This document shows positions 60,830-64,000 of a stretch of DNA of 64,000 nt, one piece after another. Source of the stretch: Streptomyces sp. TRM49041 (lineage in GTDB: Bacteria > Actinomycetota > Actinomycetes > Streptomycetales > Streptomycetaceae); assembly GCF_008271805.1 (NCBI RefSeq), contig NZ_VSRY01000173.1:62001-126000 (forward strand). Direction: 5' to 3'. How positions within the stretch are numbered: the stretch's first letter is position 1; every line of letters starts with the position of its first letter. The position numbers were made by a program, and so were the translations under genes. The notes under the pieces were generated by a model, which saw nothing but the letters and a program-made list of their open reading frames with translations, was not told the origin of the DNA and searched no databases.

Positions 60830-61650
60830 GCGGGACCCTGCCGCCCGAGCGCCGGCTCCTGGCCCGCGAACTGCGCGCGCTGAAGGAGCGTTCGGGGCTG
60901 AGTATCGCCGCGCTGGCCGCCCGTACGACGGCCAGCAAGTCGTCGTGGCAGCGCTATCTGAGCGGCGCGCTGCCCCCGCCGCGGGAACTCGTCCGCGAGC
61001 TGTGCGTACTGGCGGGGGAGCCGCCCGGCCGCCTCGTCGCCCTGTGGGACATGGCCGACGCCGCCCGTCGGCACGCGCCCGCCGAACCGCCGCCGCCCCG
61101 GCCCCAGGAGCCCGCACCGCCCGCGCCCCGCGACCACCGCCGCACGACCGCCGTCGTGGCCGTCGGCGCCCTGGCGGCGGTGGCGGCCGTCGTCCTGGGT
61201 ATACGCCTCGCCGACCCGTCCGGCCCCTCTTCGGCCCCCGTGGCGACCGGCTGCACCGGAGCCGCCTGCGAGGGCCTGCACTCCCAGCCGCAGGCCTGCG
61301 GCACCTCCGCCGCCGGACCGCGCACCATCGTGGAACACCACGCTCCGGGCGGCCGCATGGTCTCCATCCGCCACAGCGACGCGTGCGACGCCACATGGGC
61401 GCGGATGTGGTTCGGCCACGTGGGCGACCGCCTGGAGATCAGCGCACCCGACGGCCGCACACAGCGGATCGAAATCAAGGACAAGTACGACGCCGAGGGC
61501 TACCTCTCCACCCCCATGCTGGGCGGTGGACCGGCCGGAACACGTGCGTGCCTCGTCCTGGCGGAGACCCGCGCACGCCACTGCGTCGACACCGGCTCGG
61601 GCGCGGAGTTGCGCCCGAGCGGGGACGGGGTTACCTCAGGGAGCCGATGA
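60826..61650 (+). CDS. HTH - TM protein with DUF2690-like extracellular domain
   Basis: 274 residues from GTG 60826, overlapping the previous gene by 4 bases. The N-terminal helix-turn-helix closely resembles that of the partner (LKERSGLSIAALAARTTASK, SSWQRYLSGALPPPRE). Pro-rich linker, TM helix (AVVAVGALAAVAAVVLGIRL) and an outer domain with cysteines (TGCTGAACEGL, QACGTSA, SDACDATWARMWFG), which matches my memory of DUF2690. Probably works together with the upstream protein. Converges with the DUF397 gene, overlapping by 20 bp. Confidence 0.85.
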   Translation: MSGTLPPERRLLARELRALKERSGLSIAALAARTTASKSSWQRYLSGALPPPRELVRELCVLAGEPPGRLVALWDMADAARRHAPAEPPPPRPQEPAPPAPRDHRRTTAVVAVGALAAVAAVVLGIRLADPSGPSSAPVATGCTGAACEGLHSQPQACGTSAAGPRTIVEHHAPGGRMVSIRHSDACDATWARMWFGHVGDRLEISAPDGRTQRIEIKDKYDAEGYLSTPMLGGGPAGTRACLVLAETRARHCVDTGSGAELRPSGDGVTSGSR

Positions 61651-61831
61651 AGGCGCTCCATGCCTCGCCGGTGACGACGAGGGCGGGGCGGTGGGGGTTC
61701 TTGCTGTCGCGCACCGGCACGAGACCGGTGAAGCCGTCAGCGACCTCGACGCAGTCCCCGCCTTGTGTGTTGCTGTAGCTGGACTTGCGCCAAGCGGCGG
61801 CGTTGAGCTCGGCTCGGGAGACGTGGGTCAC
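61631..61831 (-). CDS. DUF397 protein (partner of XRE regulator)
   Basis: 66 residues from GTG 61831 with GGAGAG upstream. Family hallmark WRKSSYSNTQGGDCVEVAD near residue 15, then VPVRDSKNP and AWSAFIGSL. DUF397 proteins act with the adjacent XRE/DUF5753 regulator, as in the WhiJ-type sets of Streptomyces. Its first 95 bases overlap the end of the XRE frame. Confidence 0.92.
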   Translation of the reverse strand: MTHVSRAELNAAAWRKSSYSNTQGGDCVEVADGFTGLVPVRDSKNPHRPALVVTGEAWSAFIGSLR

Positions 61832-62654
61832 GGTAGCTCTCCTCCATCACGGTTCGGATCAGACGGGCCGACGCCTCGGGCGACAGCGCCTGAGCCAGCA
61901 AATGGTCGAATGCTAGGTCGTATTCGGAGACGCGCCCAGCGTGTTCGACCAGCTCTCCCGAGTGTGAGTTCTCCAGGTACGCCACGCCCGGTCGGTCCAG
62001 GAACGACAGCACGGTGAGCGAGCCGCCCAGGACCGGGTGCGCGCCCCGGTCGTAGGGGAGCACCTGAAGCGTAACTTTGGCCAACGCTTCTGACACAGAC
62101 AGCAGATGGCCAAGCTGCTCCCGCATCACGGCCGGTCCGCCGATCGACCGCCGCAGTACCGCCTCGTCGAGGACGACCCACAGCACTGGGGCGTCTTCTC
62201 GGTACAGCAACTTCTGGCGAGCGAGTCGTGCCGTCAGCATGTCTTCAAGTTGGTCCCCCACGGTGGGGACGGCGACGGTCAGCAACTCCCTTACGTACGC
62301 CGGGGTCTGGAGCATGCCCGGGACCGTATGGGACACATACTTCTGGATCTTGTGCGAGTCCGCTTCCAAGCGCACGTACTTCCTGGCCCAGTCGGGAATC
62401 GGCGTCCGTACGACATGCATCCACAGGTCCACCAGCTCCCCGTCCGCGCCAAGCAGGCGGTCCAGCTTCTCCACGACCTGCTGCGTCGGGGTTTCCGTGC
62501 CCAGTTCGAACCTGGCGATCATGCTGTGTGCGATCGGGATCTTCTGGCCCAGCTTCTTCTGCGTCAGGCCCGCGTTCACACGGAGCTTTCGCAGCTTCGC
62601 GCCGAAGAGCGCCGAAAGGGACCGCGTGGGATCGAGTTCTTTGGGTGCGGGCAT
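61737..62654 (-). CDS. XRE family regulator with DUF5753 domain (WhiJ-like set)
   Basis: 305 residues from ATG 62654. Helix-turn-helix at about residues 15-70 (LRVNAGLTQKKLGQKIPIAH, SMIARFELG) and DUF5753 (about 95-275; VPGMLQTPAYVRELL, RLARQKLLYRE, LQVLPYDRGAHPVLGGSLTVL). The last 31 residues (RLPSRAQRRRLAQVQLQQ...) are read through the DUF397 gene in another frame and look non-native; related proteins end near the DUF397 start. A lost stop or small frameshift is likely. It is divergent from a small partner gene at 62766. Confidence 0.88.
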   Translation of the reverse strand: MPAPKELDPTRSLSALFGAKLRKLRVNAGLTQKKLGQKIPIAHSMIARFELGTETPTQQVVEKLDRLLGADGELVDLWMHVVRTPIPDWARKYVRLEADSHKIQKYVSHTVPGMLQTPAYVRELLTVAVPTVGDQLEDMLTARLARQKLLYREDAPVLWVVLDEAVLRRSIGGPAVMREQLGHLLSVSEALAKVTLQVLPYDRGAHPVLGGSLTVLSFLDRPGVAYLENSHSGELVEHAGRVSEYDLAFDHLLAQALSPEASARLIRTVMEESYRDPRLPSRAQRRRLAQVQLQQHTRRGLRRGR

Positions 62655-62689
62655 AAGTGTTCCCCGGTTTTCGCTCGCCGCGTCGAAAG

Positions 62690-62717
62690 TCGCTACCCCT
62701 GGTGAACGTATCGCTAC
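62690..62717. promoter_or_regulatory. Two TCGCTAC repeats 21 bp apart
   Basis: TCGCTAC at 62690-62696 and 62711-62717, exactly two helical turns apart, in the 111-bp space between the divergent XRE gene and the small partner gene. Placed for autoregulation by the XRE protein. Confidence 0.4.
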
Positions 62718-62765
62718 GCGCCGATGCTGGGAGGTGGAACCACGAACCGGGCCCGGAAAGGGGCA

Positions 62766-63011
62766 ATGCGCATGGGAATCGCTGAACGCATGGCGTCGGC
62801 CGAGCGGATCAGGGAGGCGGAACAGGCGTGCGACGAGCTGCGTGCCGCGCTGACCGAGGTGGGGGTCACCCTCCCGTCGCTGGGGTTGGACTGCGTATCG
62901 CTCGCGGCGGACCCGCCGTACCCGCTGGTCGAGTTGGGGCGCTGCGCGCCGGGGACCGCCCGGCAGCTGGCGGAGGCGCTGTCGGCCGGGGTCCGTGCCG
63001 AGGGCCGCTGA
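62766..63011 (+). CDS. Small protein of the WhiJ-like XRE set
   Basis: 81 residues from ATG 62766 (AAAGGGG upstream; ATG 62772 also possible). A helical start (MGIAERMASAERIREAEQACDE, LRAALTEVG) and a C-terminal half VTLPSLGLDCVSLAADPPYPLVELGRC with two cysteines. The type is common beside XRE/DUF397 pairs in Streptomyces. Function unknown. Confidence 0.8.
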   Translation: MRMGIAERMASAERIREAEQACDELRAALTEVGVTLPSLGLDCVSLAADPPYPLVELGRCAPGTARQLAEALSAGVRAEGR

Positions 63012-63022
63012 GCGGAAACGGC

Positions 63023-63069
63023 GAAGGCCGTGACCACCCCGCGGGTACCGCATGGGGGTCACGGCCTTC
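63023..63069. terminator. Bidirectional hairpin terminator
   Basis: GAAGGCCGTGACC and GGTCACGGCCTTC, exact 13-bp arms with a 21-base loop, between the convergent small gene and the Pro/Tyr-rich membrane protein gene. Confidence 0.85.
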
Positions 63070-63095
63070 TTCCGGCCGCGTGCAGCGCACAGGGC

Positions 63096-63647
63096 TCAGT
63101 GGCGCGGGCGCGAGAACCAGGCCGCGCCGTCGGACTTGCCGACGAAGACGGCGACCAGGATGGCCAGCACCGTGTGGGCCAGGCCGACGAGGACGAACGG
63201 GTAGACACCCAGGACGGCGGTGATGATGCCGAACACCAGCGCGGTGATACGGATGCCGTTGCCGCCGCTGCCGAACTTGGCGCCGAGGACGACGGCGAAC
63301 ACGCCCCACGCGAGGATGAGCAGGGTGACGAACCAGATCACGCCGACTGACATGTCGGCGAACTGCTGGAACTGGATGTCGTCCTTCAGCGTCGGGTCGT
63401 CCTTGGCGGCGGCGACGCCGAGGGCGATCATCGCGCCGATGATGACGCCGATGACCTGGAGGCCGCCGATGACGAAGAGCATCACGCGCGCCGCCTTGAC
63501 GCCGCCCGGCATCTCGAGCGGGGCGCCCGGGTAGCCGCCGCCGGGGCCGTAGGGCTGGACCGGCGGGGCCTGCGGGTAGCCGTAGCCGGGCTGGGCGGGC
63601 TGCTGCGGCTGCTGGCCGTAGGGGTTGTTCGGGTCGCCGAAACTCAT
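63096..63647 (-). CDS. Pro/Tyr/Gln-rich four-TM membrane protein
   Basis: 183 residues from ATG 63647 (GGAGGA 7 bases upstream). N-terminal 45 residues are disordered (NPYGQQPQQPAQPGYGYPQA), followed by four TM helices (MLFVIGGLQVIGVIIGAMIALGV; VIWFVTLLILAWGVFAVVLGA; IRITALVFGIITAVLG; VLVGLAHTVLAILVAVFVG). This layout is common in actinobacterial membrane proteins of unknown function. Confidence 0.85.
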   Translation of the reverse strand: MSFGDPNNPYGQQPQQPAQPGYGYPQAPPVQPYGPGGGYPGAPLEMPGGVKAARVMLFVIGGLQVIGVIIGAMIALGVAAAKDDPTLKDDIQFQQFADMSVGVIWFVTLLILAWGVFAVVLGAKFGSGGNGIRITALVFGIITAVLGVYPFVLVGLAHTVLAILVAVFVGKSDGAAWFSRPRH

Positions 63648-63890
63648 GGCGTATTCCTCCGTGGGTTGTGCTTGTGCGGGGACGCGCGGCCCGCGCGGAG
63701 GAACTGTTTGCACATGTACGCGCCGCATTGTCCCCCCGGCACTGCCCGCGGCATTGCAGCGGTCATCGTGGTATTAAGATCACCTTTTTGTCCAGTCGGA
63801 ATGTGAGACTGTTGTGCACATGCAACCTCGCCACCCGTGCTGGCGGACCGGAATTGGAAGAGGACGGGGGTCATCCGCGAGGATGGGCAC

Positions 63891-64000
63891 ATGAGCGCCC
63901 AGATTCTCGACGGCAAGGCCACCGCCGCAGCGATCAAGTCCGATCTGACCGCCCGGGTGGCGGACCTCAAGGCCAGGGGCATCACGCCGGGGCTCGGAAC
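63891..64000 (+). CDS. folD: FolD start (methylenetetrahydrofolate dehydrogenase/cyclohydrolase), truncated by window
   Basis: 36 codons from ATG 63891 to the window end. MSAQILDGKATAAAIKSDLT, then ARVADLKARGITPGLG, is the typical N terminus of FolD, which interconverts methylene-, methenyl- and formyl-THF and supplies formyl groups for PurN and PurH upstream. The rest lies outside. Confidence 0.85.
   Translation, partial: MSAQILDGKATAAAIKSDLTARVADLKARGITPGLG

Overview
This window is chromosomal DNA of a Streptomyces-type actinomycete. The evidence is very high GC with strong third-position bias, many GTG starts, GTGA/ATGA start-stop overlaps, and families typical of the genus (XRE/DUF5753-DUF397 sets, LAxTG surface protein, NlpC/P60 with a c-di-AMP riboswitch). 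From memory, not looked up, the gene order (glpD - kinase cluster - gabD - guaA - pcrA - icmB - MoxR/VWA genes - sucCD - purNH - folD) matches the core of the S. coelicolor chromosome.

Layout. 1-2848: end-truncated nucleotide-sugar dehydrogenase and glpD. 2873-12536: a serine beta-lactamase-family protein, then four membrane Ser/Thr protein kinase genes in a row; the second is a clear pseudokinase. 12640-17273: succinate-semialdehyde dehydrogenase, a ChoD-like GMC oxidoreductase with an Fe-S-like cysteine motif, and an LAxTG cell-wall protein. 17921-18419: chorismate mutase behind a candidate Phe/Tyr leader-peptide attenuator. 18560-20146: guaA. 20364-25622: a doxX gene carrying a 4.75-kb integrative element (core GACCTC at 20772 and 25521). 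The element has a small serine recombinase with res-like half-sites, a four-gene XRE/DUF6879 cassette and a large serine recombinase lacking its catalytic N terminus. It replaces the doxX 3' end with a homologous one of exactly the same length.

25529-29345: small membrane protein, PspC protein and a PspC-type sensor kinase/LuxR regulator pair sharing a divergent promoter region with five related half-sites. 29443-34019: esterase, two NlpC/P60 cell-wall hydrolases (one under a c-di-AMP riboswitch) and a small membrane protein. 34020-39934: PcrA/UvrD helicase, an M23 peptidase with a long cytoplasmic low-complexity tail, a lipase and IcmB. 40002-48490: a divergent cluster (SWIM + DUF5691 on the minus strand; MmpS-like lipoprotein, MoxR ATPase, DUF5682 and VWA on the plus strand) that looks like one ATPase/VWA machine. 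48664-50610: two repeat-rich secreted proteins. 50889-59322: sucCD, a membrane-anchored sigma-like protein, DUF6350 and Pro-rich membrane proteins, and purN-purH. 59488-64000: a small secreted protein, two overlapping HTH-TM genes, a WhiJ-like XRE/DUF397/small-protein set, a Pro/Tyr-rich membrane protein and the start of folD.

No tRNA, rRNA or CRISPR array was seen. All family names come from reading motifs and from memory; no database search was run.
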